Shown here: positions 16,233 to 24,024 of the stretch, in pieces
How positions within the stretch are numbered: the first letter of the stretch is position 1
Layout: each line of letters opens with the position of its first letter
Source: CAYTLQ01 sp964438715
Lineage (GTDB): Bacteria > Bacteroidota > Ignavibacteria > Ignavibacteriales > Ignavibacteriaceae
Assembly: GCA_964438715.1 (NCBI GenBank)
Contig: CAYTLQ010000013.1
Location: forward strand, 1-24,024
Length of the DNA: 24,024 nucleotides
Reading direction: 5' to 3'
Translations under genes and position numbers: made by a program
The notes under the pieces: generated by a model
Databases searched by the model: none
What the model saw: only the letters and a program-made list of their open reading frames with translations
Told to the model about the DNA's origin: nothing

Positions 16233-17987
16233 ATGAATTTGTTCGATAACTTAAAACTCAGAGCAAAAATAGGATTTGTTTTAATTCTGTTTTCGATGTT
16301 GCTATTTGTCATTGTAATACTTGCATATTATAATCTGCAGGATATAAAGAGGAATCAAAACATAATTCAGTCCCGGTATGTGCAAATCCGCAATGAAACT
16401 TATAAAATTAAAGACAATCTCTTTCAAATGAAGCAATTCAACTTTGATATGCTCAGATCATCGGATGCGAGCACATTCGCCATGTTAGAGCAAAACTACG
16501 AATCTGCACGAATTGGAATAGAGGCGGCTTTCCAGAATCTGAACCTTTTAGTTCAAAGTGAACCCATGTATTTTGATAATATTTCTGCCTTTTCAATGTC
16601 TCTCGAAAAAATGAAACGGGAATTTGATGAGGGAATAGTAATGATGAAAAACCGGAAAGGATTATTCAACACCGATTCACTTGCAGGCAGGCAGAACAGA
16701 ATTATCTCCGAACTCGCGGCTAAGTGTGATCTTCTTGCTAATGACTGGAACAGGGATATGGCTTTTGTTTTTGAAAAAAATAATGATAAAATTTTCAACA
16801 CTTCACTCTCTCTTCTTGGCGCCGGAATAGTATTTTTTATTATCACTTCGGTAATACTTATTCAGTCGAATAAAATGGTCGCGAACCCCTTAAACGACTT
16901 AACACATGTTGCCGAAGAAATTACTCAAGGGAATATTAATATTGAGCTGAGAGAATTAAAGAGGGCTGATGAAGTGGGAATGCTGAACAGATCATTTCAA
17001 CGAATGGTTGCCTCCCTGAAAGAAGTGTCGCGTATTGCTACTGAAGTGGCAAAAGGTGATTTACGCGTGAATCTGATTCCTAAAAGCGAGAAGGATGCTC
17101 TTGTGTATTCTCTGAATGCAATGGTTGAGGGCCTCCGTAACCTTATCAGCGAGATGCAGGAGAGTTCAAACATTCTCTATTCAGCAACCAACAGAATTTT
17201 CTCCTCTACCTCCCAACTCTCTGCCAGCAGTAACCAAACTGCAGCAGCTATTGGCGAGACTACTGCTACAATTGAAGAAGTGAAAAAAACCGCTGAGATT
17301 TCAAGTAAAAAAGCAAAAGAAATCTCTGTAGTTGCCGTGCAGGCGACAGAAATTTCCGAGAACGGTTTGCGTTCTACCGAGGATACCATTCAGGGGATTC
17401 AAAATATCGGCAATCAGATGGAAATAATCGGTGAAAGCATTATTAAGCTCAGCGAACAAAGCCGCGCAATAGGTGACATCATCGCCTCTGTGAATGACCT
17501 TGCAGAGCAATCGAATCTGCTTGCTGTTAATGCCGCAATTGAAGCCGCCCGTGCCGGCGAACATGGAAAAAGTTTTGTTGTTGTAGCACAGGAAATTAAA
17601 AATCTTGCACAACAGTCAAAACAATCAACAGCTCAGGTAAAAAATGTGCTTAACGATATTCAAAACGCTATTAATGCAACTGTTATGGCAACTGAGCAGG
17701 GTGAAAAAATAGTAAACACCGGAATTCGTCTCTCACAACAAACGCGTGAATCTATCCACAAACTCGCAGATACGATCAGTCAATTCAACGATGTTGCTAC
17801 CCAAACTGCTGTTTCCAGTCAGGAGCAGTACATCGGAATGGATCAGGTTGCAATGGCTATGGAGAATATTAAAGCCGCCAGCTCACAAAACGCAATAACA
17901 ACACGAGAGCTTGAAAACTCTGCGAAAAAATTACAGGAACTGGCTGAAAAACTTCAGGAAAGTGTTTCAATATTTAAATTAAGCTAA
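16233..17987 (+). CDS. Methyl-accepting chemotaxis protein (WspA-like)
   Basis: Transmembrane chemoreceptor of 584 residues. TM1 is at about 13-34 (IGFVLILFSMLLFVIVILAY) and TM2 at about 191-211 (LLGAGIVFFIITSVILIQ). Between them is a periplasmic, mostly helical domain of about 155 residues of the four-helix-bundle type. HAMP follows at about 212-265 (NPLNDLTHVAEEITQGNINI), then what looks like a second HAMP-like unit at about 266-310 (VSRIATEVAKGDLRVNLIP). The signalling tip lies at about 414-463, with VNDLAEQSNLLAVNAAIEAA, RAGEHGKSFVVVAQEIKNLA. The C-terminus (SVSIFKLS) has no CheR/CheB-tethering pentapeptide. It carries the best ribosome binding site in the operon, GGAGG at 16220-16224, 8 nt ahead of the ATG, which fits a receptor made in larger amounts than its partners. 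Confidence 0.96.
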   Translation: MNLFDNLKLRAKIGFVLILFSMLLFVIVILAYYNLQDIKRNQNIIQSRYVQIRNETYKIKDNLFQMKQFNFDMLRSSDASTFAMLEQNYESARIGIEAAFQNLNLLVQSEPMYFDNISAFSMSLEKMKREFDEGIVMMKNRKGLFNTDSLAGRQNRIISELAAKCDLLANDWNRDMAFVFEKNNDKIFNTSLSLLGAGIVFFIITSVILIQSNKMVANPLNDLTHVAEEITQGNINIELRELKRADEVGMLNRSFQRMVASLKEVSRIATEVAKGDLRVNLIPKSEKDALVYSLNAMVEGLRNLISEMQESSNILYSATNRIFSSTSQLSASSNQTAAAIGETTATIEEVKKTAEISSKKAKEISVVAVQATEISENGLRSTEDTIQGIQNIGNQMEIIGESIIKLSEQSRAIGDIIASVNDLAEQSNLLAVNAAIEAARAGEHGKSFVVVAQEIKNLAQQSKQSTAQVKNVLNDIQNAINATVMATEQGEKIVNTGIRLSQQTRESIHKLADTISQFNDVATQTAVSSQEQYIGMDQVAMAMENIKAASSQNAITTRELENSAKKLQELAEKLQESVSIFKLS

Positions 17988-18005
17988 ACACTAAGGCAGT
18001 TGTTT

Positions 18006-20420
18006 ATGGATCAGTTGTTTATTCAGCGTCTGTTGGAGACTTTCAGAATAGAGGCGGAGGAGCATCTTTCCAACATCTCAAACGGATTAATCAGCCTGGA
18101 GAACAGCCAGTCTGAAAGTGAACGGAATGAGCACCTGGAGTTTACCTATCGCGAAGCGCATAGCCTTAAAGGTGCCGCCCGGGCGGTGAATTTTGTAGAA
18201 ATTGTTACCATTTGCCAAAATATCGAGTCGGTTTTTTCAGCTTTTAAGAAAAATGAGATACCCCTTAAGCCGGAGATTTTTGATCTGCTCCACAAAAGTC
18301 TCGATATATTGGAAAAATATATCGCCGCGAATGACAAAGAAAAAATTGAGCTCGGCGCTGAAATCGATCGGCTTGCAAAAGCGCTTGAGGAGACAACAAT
18401 CATTAATTTTCAAAATCCTCAAAAAGATAGCACTGCTTACGATGGAGCATCTAATGATATGAGTTCCCCTCCGGAGAATCGACCTAATTCTTCTGAGTCC
18501 GAAAACGACCCTATATTGGATCACATAGAAAAACTAAAAGAAAAATTCCTTTCCCAAACGCCGAAGTCGCAAACAGAAGAACAAAAACCGGTAGAACATC
18601 CTGAGACGCAGACAGCTGATCTGAAAAGACCTTTTGAAAAACACGGTCCTTCAGAAACCATTCGCATTTCAACCTCAAGACTCGATAAGATATTTATTCA
18701 GGTTGAGGAGATCATCGGCTCGAAAATTAAAAGTGAACAGACCGAACGCGATATTGCCAGATTACTTTTTCATCTTGAGGTATGGAAAAAAGAATGGCAA
18801 AAACATTCGTCACTGATAAAAAAACTGCGTAACAAAGCAGAGAAAGAAATTACCGGCGAGGCAGACAACACCTCACACGAACTTTTACGAATTTTCGACT
18901 TTCTGGACTGGAATTACAGTTTCCTCAACAAACTTGAAGAGAGCGCTTTTCTCATGGGTAAAAGTGCAATGCTTAACAATAAACAGTTCAGCACTCAGCT
19001 AAATCTTCTTCTTGAAGAAGTGCGTGAGATAATGATGCTGCCGTTCTCTCATCTCCTGGGCGCTTTCCCGAGAATAGTACGAGAGCTTGGAAGAGATCTG
19101 AATAAGGATGTGGAGTTTGTTACGGAAGGAACTGAAATCGAAGTGGATAAACGAATTCTGGAAGAGCTGAAAGATCCGCTTATTCATATTATCAGAAATT
19201 GTATCGATCATGGTATTGAAAGTCATGCCCGAAGACTGGCGGCAAACAAACCATTACGCGGCAAAATTTCACTTCGGATTGAACAGCCGGAAAGTGGTAA
19301 GGTAAGCATAGTAATTGAAGACGATGGTGCCGGTATAAATACCGAAGCACTTAAAAAACACGCATTACAGAAAAATTTTATCTCTGCTGAAGAAGCAGAA
19401 AAAATGGACACTACAGAAATTCTTTCATTGATATTTCGTTCGGGAATTTCTACAAGTCCCGTTATTACCGATATTTCAGGACGGGGACTTGGCATGGCAA
19501 TAGTGAAAGAGAAAGTTGAAAAACTTGATGGGCATATAACCATAGATACAAAAAAAGGCATCGGAACAAAATTTACTCTTACTCTTCCGGTTACTGTGGC
19601 GGCTCTCAGGGGCATAACAATCAAATGTAATGACAGACCATACATACTGCCCACAACAAAAGTGGAGCGGGTTATGCGCATCAAAAAAGCAGACATTAAA
19701 ACCATTGAGAACCGAACGACCATTTCAATTAATGATATTCCGGTTATTATTGTTGAACTCGCGCAGATTCTCGAATTGGGGGTTCCTCAGCGTGACGAAA
19801 ATGCTTTCATCACGGTTTTTGTCCTTCGCTCCTCCGACAGGCGTGTTGCATTTGCCTGTGATGAAATTCTTGATGAAGATGAAATTTTGCTGAAGCCCTT
19901 TAACAAACAAATTGTTAAAGTAAAGAACATTGCTGGTGCAACAATATCAGGTGCGGGTAAGGTTATCCCTATTCTCGATACAGCAGACCTTCTGCGAAAT
20001 GCTTTTAGTAAGGAAATTCTTGTGTCGCATAAAAAGGAAAAACCTGTAAATGAGGTAAAGTCTATACTCGTTGCCGACGACTCAATTACTTCACGGATGC
20101 TGGTAAAAGATATTCTCGAGTCAGCAGGATATAAAGTGAAAACCGCTATCGATGGTATGGATGCCTATTCTGCCTTAAAGACCGGAAACTTCGATTGTGT
20201 TGTTACTGATGTTGAAATGCCGCGCATGGATGGTTTTGAACTCACATCGCTCATTAGAAAAGAATTAAAATTTGCTGACCTTCCTGTTGTGCTCGTAACA
20301 GGACTCTCAAAACGCGAAGATCGGGAAAAAGGCATAGAAGCAGGTGCAAACGCATACATAGTAAAATCCAGCTTCGACCAAAGCAACCTTCTGGAAACAC
20401 TGAAACGCCTGATTGTATAA
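18006..20420 (+). CDS. cheA: CheA histidine kinase-receiver hybrid (WspE-like)
   Basis: Kinase core of the array, 805 residues from the ATG at 18006, which follows AAGG by 9 nt; a TTG at 18000 would add two residues. Domains: HPt at about 1-110 with phospho-accepting H52 (EAHSLKGAAR); a Pro/Glu/Ser-rich linker at about 120-215 with no recognisable P2; dimerisation helices at about 225-345; ATPase with N-box N398 (IIRNCIDHGIE), IEDDGAGI and SGRGLGMAIV; CheW-like P5 at about 530-670 (ALRGITIKCNDRPYILPTTK); and a receiver from about 685 with acceptor D735 (VVTDVEMPRMDGFE). The attached receiver is usual for WspE-type kinases and may act as phosphate sink or intramolecular relay. No free CheY is encoded in the window. 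It begins 18 nt after the MCP stop and ends 3 nt before cheB. Confidence 0.96.
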   Translation: MDQLFIQRLLETFRIEAEEHLSNISNGLISLENSQSESERNEHLEFTYREAHSLKGAARAVNFVEIVTICQNIESVFSAFKKNEIPLKPEIFDLLHKSLDILEKYIAANDKEKIELGAEIDRLAKALEETTIINFQNPQKDSTAYDGASNDMSSPPENRPNSSESENDPILDHIEKLKEKFLSQTPKSQTEEQKPVEHPETQTADLKRPFEKHGPSETIRISTSRLDKIFIQVEEIIGSKIKSEQTERDIARLLFHLEVWKKEWQKHSSLIKKLRNKAEKEITGEADNTSHELLRIFDFLDWNYSFLNKLEESAFLMGKSAMLNNKQFSTQLNLLLEEVREIMMLPFSHLLGAFPRIVRELGRDLNKDVEFVTEGTEIEVDKRILEELKDPLIHIIRNCIDHGIESHARRLAANKPLRGKISLRIEQPESGKVSIVIEDDGAGINTEALKKHALQKNFISAEEAEKMDTTEILSLIFRSGISTSPVITDISGRGLGMAIVKEKVEKLDGHITIDTKKGIGTKFTLTLPVTVAALRGITIKCNDRPYILPTTKVERVMRIKKADIKTIENRTTISINDIPVIIVELAQILELGVPQRDENAFITVFVLRSSDRRVAFACDEILDEDEILLKPFNKQIVKVKNIAGATISGAGKVIPILDTADLLRNAFSKEILVSHKKEKPVNEVKSILVADDSITSRMLVKDILESAGYKVKTAIDGMDAYSALKTGNFDCVVTDVEMPRMDGFELTSLIRKELKFADLPVVLVTGLSKREDREKGIEAGANAYIVKSSFDQSNLLETLKRLIV

Positions 20421-20423
20421 AGC

Positions 20424-21467
20424 ATGATAAAAGTCCTTGTCGTCGAAGATTCACCCGTTGCGAGAAATCTTATTACACAGATACTAAATTCCGAACCCGA
20501 AATTCAGGTTGTTGCTACTGCAGTAAATGGTGTTGAAGCAATAAACCTCGCTCGCAAGTTTAAGCCGCATGTAATAACAATGGATGTAAATTTGCCCCTG
20601 ATGAACGGTTTGGAAACTACAAAAACTATAATGGAAACTGATCCCGTACCAATTATTATAGTTAGTTCGGAGTTCAATCCCAGGAATATGAACGATACCT
20701 TCCGTGCGCTGGCGGCGGGCGCAGTTGCAGTTGCCGAAAAACCACACTCAGTTGGGACAAAAGAATTTGAAGTTTGCGCGGCCCGACTAATACAAAGTGT
20801 AAAACTGATGTCAGAAATAAAGGTAGTAAGGCGACTGAGTTCAATATTTCAGCCTCAGGCAGTGTCTCAAAATTCCGAAAAATTGTTCGAATACTTTCCA
20901 CGGAAAAAAGTTCGGGTTATTGGAATCGGAACCAGCACCGGAGGTCCTATGGTAGTTGAGAAAATTCTCTCGGGACTTCCCGAAAACTTTCCGATTCCCA
21001 TCCTCCTTGTACAACATATTACTATCGGATTCACTGAAGGTTATATTTCCTGGCTTAACCTTAGTTCTAAAATACCGGTCACTATGGCAAAAAACGGAAT
21101 GTCTATTTCCGGTGGTGGATGTTTTGTTGCCCCCGATAACATACACATGGAAGTAAAATCCTCCGGAGTAATTGAATTGGTTGATGCGGAGCCGGAATAC
21201 AACTCCAAACCTTCTGTTTCTCGATTATTTCGCAGTTTATCACGGAATTTCGGAAGTGAGGCTGTTGGAATACTGCTTACCGGTATGGGTCGCGACGGCG
21301 CTTTGGAACTTAAACATCTGAGAGATAGTGGCGGTACAACTATTGCTCAGGATAGCGATTCATCAATAATTTTTGGCATGCCCGGCGAAGCTGTAAAATT
21401 GAATGCCGCACAGTATATTTTCCCACCTGAAAAAATTATTTCTTTTCTCAAGGGACTAATATCGTGA
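20424..21467 (+). CDS. cheB: CheB methylesterase (WspF-like)
   Basis: Removes methyl groups from the chemoreceptor when phosphorylated by CheA, giving adaptation. The 347 residues have a receiver domain at about 1-120 (acidic D9, acceptor D54 in VITMDVNLP, conserved Lys in AEKPHS). A linker follows, then the methylesterase domain from about 160 with its Ser-His-Asp triad: S171 (GTSTGGP), H198 (VQHITIGF) and D291 (LLTGMGRDGA). It is the last gene of the operon, as WspF is the last gene before the output cyclase in Wsp. It converges with the LruC lipoprotein gene across the hairpin at 21496-21535. Confidence 0.96.
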   Translation: MIKVLVVEDSPVARNLITQILNSEPEIQVVATAVNGVEAINLARKFKPHVITMDVNLPLMNGLETTKTIMETDPVPIIIVSSEFNPRNMNDTFRALAAGAVAVAEKPHSVGTKEFEVCAARLIQSVKLMSEIKVVRRLSSIFQPQAVSQNSEKLFEYFPRKKVRVIGIGTSTGGPMVVEKILSGLPENFPIPILLVQHITIGFTEGYISWLNLSSKIPVTMAKNGMSISGGGCFVAPDNIHMEVKSSGVIELVDAEPEYNSKPSVSRLFRSLSRNFGSEAVGILLTGMGRDGALELKHLRDSGGTTIAQDSDSSIIFGMPGEAVKLNAAQYIFPPEKIISFLKGLIS

Positions 21468-21495
21468 TTTTCGTCTCTTTACTTATAAAATTCGA

Positions 21496-21535
21496 TTAGC
21501 AGGGGGCTCGTTATTCCGTAACTGCCCCGTGCTGA
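21496..21535. terminator. Composite hairpin between convergent genes, likely bidirectional terminator
   Basis: TTAGCA at 21496-21501 pairs with TGCTGA at 21530-21535 (one G-T wobble), then GGGG pairs with CCCC at 21525-21528 after a G-G mismatch, and an inner GTTA-TTCCG-TAAC hairpin (21510-21522) caps it. It lies 28 nt past cheB and 9 nt past the LruC gene stop on the other strand. There is no strong U-tract on either side, so efficiency is uncertain. Confidence 0.55.
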
Positions 21536-21544
21536 TAGAATTGT

Positions 21545-23551
21545 CTAGGGTGTGAATATATTAACTGCGTTTCTGTAACCGGCTTTGTTTCCGTACCAGT
21601 CTTTATATATACCGGCACTGCTCTCAGCCCAGGGCGCAAAGTAGTTATAAGCGCTTGTTATCTGAACTTTTTCTACCGGATAGTCAAATGACTCCGCAAA
21701 ATTAACCGCCCACGGAAGATTTTTAATTGATTTATAATACCTTCCCTGCGAGATTATCGTTCGGTCATCATCTTTGCCAAAAAAAGATGTATCCGCAAGG
21801 TCAGTGGGTGAACTACCCGGTAAGTGCACTTCTTTTCCTCTGACTTTATTAATTATAATGAAAGGGTTATACGGTGCAGTACCCAAATCAGCTTTATTAA
21901 CCGGAGATACAAATGTAATTTTCAGCGACACTGTTTTGGGCTCGTAAAATGGTTGTCCCGGTGTTGTGTTAATAGTTACACCGCCACCATTGATTACCTT
22001 TGCCGGATTATCGAAAGCGATAATTGTTGCTTTACTGTTACCTGCTTCTGTGCCGTTGGCGTTAAGGTTTATGTAACCCTCAGTTAATTTTTGTCCAGTT
22101 ACAGAAGATACCACCGAAGCCGCAACGGGGAGCTGAAATCCAAATGCGTTAACAAAGCTTCCTCCTACGGCTCGAACCTTTAGTTCCGCAAACATTTCAA
22201 CTACTTTATTCTTTGCATTAGCAACCAAATTGTAATTATAATCTACTACAAGGTCATTAAAATCATAATCCCCTCTAGCCGGCCACAAGTCTTCAAACGC
22301 CAGAGAGCCAAAGACATTTTTCGCCGGTGAATAGTTATTAAAGGCTCTCAGGGGGTCTGTTTTATATTCATCAAATATATCAGTTACACCATCTTTATCG
22401 GAATCTATAGCGCTGTCAAGTGGAGCAACATTATTTGTAACTAATGCCGAAAAAGGATTTGCACTCACATAAAACAGTACATCATTAAAATCATTATCAC
22501 AGCCGGCATTATCTCTTTTAATATCTTCGAATCCGAGAATTAACCTGTTACTTGGTGCATCGTAAAGTAACACATTATGCTGACGGAGCGAAGTATTTGT
22601 TTCAGGGTTAAGATTCGTATTTGAGAAGAACCTGAACTTTCCGTTAGTAACATTTAGCCCGTCGTATCCATCCGAAAGAATGAACCAGCCAATTACAGTA
22701 TTTGCACTGAAATTTCCAATTTTCACCTTATCACCACTGCTAAGTCCTCCCCCGCTACCGTTATAGGATGCATTAGGAAAAATAATCGTCATCGATTGTT
22801 CAATATCTGCTATTGTAGCAGGAGGTGAATTCCTGTCGTAAGTATAAAAACCAAGAACATTTTTATAACCGGCACCTTCATGAATAAAAGTTACAAAAAC
22901 TTCCGCGCTATCCTGTAATATTGCGTTAGTTTCAACACCTGCCAGATATTGTGGGTGATGATTGGGCAGTGCTGATCTTTCGGGTAAGCTGGTATTTATA
23001 TTATTTAGCAGGCTCTGCGATATTACATCTCTGGGGGTAACAAGGTAATTGGGCACGCCAGCATTATTCCATGTGCCAAGTGTTTTATATTGTGTTTGAT
23101 TAAAGGCTCCTCCTTTTGCGAAACCTCCCCCTGTGGTTAATTTATTATAAACATACTCAACCCCTGTGGCAGTTATCGGCACTGCTATTTCCGAAGGTAA
23201 CCCGATATAGTCTGTCACCAGGTAAAGACTGTCTGTGTAACCGGGTAAGGTTATCGAAGTACTTATCATGCCTGCATCATCTGAGGCAAGGGTTTCAATA
23301 TAATTGCCGCTACTCAACGGGGAGTCCTTATACAGTTTTATCGGAACTCCTTTCATAACATCTGCTGACGGGGTTTGCACTTTAATTGTTACTGAAACAT
23401 TTTTTGTAGTTTCAAAGTTGAATGCAGAATTAATTGTAAGCTGATCTATACTTTTAGTAACCGGAACAGGTTGTGTTGAGTTATCCTCTTTGCACCCACT
23501 GAACAATGCCATACCTGAGATTAAAAAAACGCCAACTAATATTCTCTTCAT
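21545..23551 (-). CDS. LruC / DUF4114 domain surface lipoprotein
   Basis: Exported lipoprotein of unknown function, 668 residues from the preferred start at 23551. Starting there puts GGAG 6 nt upstream and begins the signal peptide cleanly (MKRILVGVFLISGMALFSGC, acyl-Cys C20). An upstream ATG at 23563 would add four residues. An Ig-like segment (about 30-115) precedes a long middle region. DUF4114-like sequence ends at about 362 (DNDFNDVLFYVSANP), a Ca2+-loop-like DSDKDGVTD follows at about 380-390, and the LruC domain begins near 415 (LAFEDLWPARGDYDFNDLVV). The recurring DFND motifs suggest calcium sites. LruC-family proteins are found in Bacteroidota and Leptospira envelopes. There is no C-terminal type-9 sorting domain; lipidation would anchor it. 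It is a single gene with no cotranscribed neighbour in the window. Confidence 0.9.
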   Translation of the reverse strand: MKRILVGVFLISGMALFSGCKEDNSTQPVPVTKSIDQLTINSAFNFETTKNVSVTIKVQTPSADVMKGVPIKLYKDSPLSSGNYIETLASDDAGMISTSITLPGYTDSLYLVTDYIGLPSEIAVPITATGVEYVYNKLTTGGGFAKGGAFNQTQYKTLGTWNNAGVPNYLVTPRDVISQSLLNNINTSLPERSALPNHHPQYLAGVETNAILQDSAEVFVTFIHEGAGYKNVLGFYTYDRNSPPATIADIEQSMTIIFPNASYNGSGGGLSSGDKVKIGNFSANTVIGWFILSDGYDGLNVTNGKFRFFSNTNLNPETNTSLRQHNVLLYDAPSNRLILGFEDIKRDNAGCDNDFNDVLFYVSANPFSALVTNNVAPLDSAIDSDKDGVTDIFDEYKTDPLRAFNNYSPAKNVFGSLAFEDLWPARGDYDFNDLVVDYNYNLVANAKNKVVEMFAELKVRAVGGSFVNAFGFQLPVAASVVSSVTGQKLTEGYINLNANGTEAGNSKATIIAFDNPAKVINGGGVTINTTPGQPFYEPKTVSLKITFVSPVNKADLGTAPYNPFIIINKVRGKEVHLPGSSPTDLADTSFFGKDDDRTIISQGRYYKSIKNLPWAVNFAESFDYPVEKVQITSAYNYFAPWAESSAGIYKDWYGNKAGYRNAVNIFTP

Positions 23552-23563
23552 TGTCTGCTCCAT

Positions 23564-23910
23564 TATGACTTCTACCCGATCAAAATTTACACAAAATTAA
23601 AAAATATTGGTTGAAATTTACAAGTTTTCTATAAAACAACTTCTGGCAAACTTTTGCCGGTTTTATCCGACTTTTTCCAGGGTTTAGATGAAATTTTAAT
23701 GACGGGAAACATTCCGCAGAATAATCACTATCCACCGGAAGATTTTCAAAAAAAGAAAGACTCTTGATTGAAAGTTGGTGAAAAGTTCGTTAGAAACCGC
23801 ACATTAGTTAAGCAATAACTCACATCATAAATCAGAGTTAGAGAGGAACGACATATTCCGAGACCTTAACTGGTTGACATCAATCAAAACTATTATTGGA
23901 ACAAATACAC
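23564..23910. other. Intergenic region upstream of the LruC gene
   Basis: A+T-rich DNA that should hold the reverse-strand promoter of the LruC gene. At 23643-23660, CTGGCAAA-CT-TTTGCCGG forms an 8-bp hairpin (one G-T wobble) followed by TTTTAT on the forward strand; no forward gene precedes it. TTGACA at 23874-23879 resembles a -35 box but has no good -10 element at the usual distance. I see no gene here. Confidence 0.4.
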
Positions 23911-23926
23911 ATGAAAGGAGTTTCAC

Positions 23927-24024
23927 ATACAGATTACTGTTGCCGGATTTGATTATCTAAATAAGAAGCGTAATTTTCGTGGGTCACTTGAAATTTTGGT
24001 GGCAGGTAGTCATAAAGGTTACAG
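23927..24024 (+). CDS. Possible 5' part of a gene cut by the window end
   Basis: The frame is open from 23915 to the window end after a stop at 23912-23914. The translation looks protein-like (ITVAGFDYLNKKRN, then LEILVAGSHKGY) and a strong AAAGGAG (23914-23920) lies upstream. No ATG, GTG or TTG occurs near it: the codon 6 nt past AAAGGAG is ATA (23927), and ATT follows at 23933. Either a rare start codon is used, the true start is the TTG at 23996, a base is wrong (ATA for ATG, or one extra base after the ATG at 23911), or the frame is accidental. I cannot assign a family. Confidence 0.3.
   Translation, partial: MQITVAGFDYLNKKRNFRGSLEILVAGSHKGY

Noticed and set aside
18000..18005. TTG start for CheA
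   Set aside because: The ATG at 18006 has AAGG at good spacing and removes only two residues.
19223..19723. 166-codon reverse-strand open frame inside cheA
   Set aside because: Antisense shadow of the well-conserved ATPase/CheW-like region; no motif of its own.
11756..21467. Classical flagellar chemotaxis operon
   Set aside because: No CheY, CheC/CheD/CheX or flagellar genes are present; paired CheW proteins, CheR-TPR and CheA-REC fit a Wsp-like alternative pathway better.

Overview
The window looks like a piece of chromosome from a Bacteroidota-type (FCB group) bacterium. The support is a SusC-like TonB-dependent receptor with an N-terminal carboxypeptidase-regulatory-like domain, a LruC/DUF4114 surface lipoprotein, a HYC_CC_PP-type small protein, A+T-rich intergenic DNA, and mostly weak Shine-Dalgarno sequences. 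The mixed gene content (class III cyclase with a START-like N-terminus, complete chemosensory operon) would suit an Ignavibacteria/Kapabacteria-like lineage, but that is a guess. No rRNA, tRNA, transposase or CRISPR array was seen.

Layout. (1) 1-475: no confident gene. (2) 476-2650 (+): TonB-dependent outer-membrane receptor. (3) 9988 down to 2937 (-): a copper/silver resistance operon, read as HYC_CC_PP-type Cys-rich protein, CusA-like RND pump with the full Met triad, TolC-like outer-membrane factor, CusB-like adaptor lipoprotein carrying an N-terminal heavy-metal-binding domain and a C-terminal YHS-like domain, and a secreted stand-alone YHS protein. (4) 9989-10861: an A+T-rich gene-free block with a duplicated unit of about 180 bp, built from short hairpin repeats and CCA triplets. 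(5) 10862-11578 (+): NrfJ-like/OB-fold lipoprotein with a clear terminator. (6) 11756-21467 (+): a seven-gene chemosensory operon: class III nucleotidyl cyclase, CheW, CheR-TPR, CheW with N-terminal extension, MCP, CheA-REC hybrid, CheB. (7) 23551 down to 21545 (-): LruC/DUF4114 lipoprotein, convergent with cheB across a strong hairpin. (8) 23564-24024: mostly non-coding, with a possible truncated gene running off the right end.

How the parts work. The RND operon should move Cu(I)/Ag(I) out of the periplasm through a CusCBA-like tripartite pump, with three separate Cys-containing modules (HMBD, two YHS, HYC_CC_PP) able to hold or deliver metal. The chemosensory block has the same parts list as the Pseudomonas Wsp pathway (WspA MCP, WspB/WspD CheW, WspC CheR-TPR, WspE CheA-REC, WspF CheB). 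It has no WspR diguanylate cyclase and no free CheY. A class III cyclase with an intact adenylyl-cyclase active site stands at the head of the operon instead. The most interesting reading of the window is a Wsp-like surface or envelope signalling array whose output is cAMP rather than cyclic di-GMP; that link is inferred from gene order, not shown.
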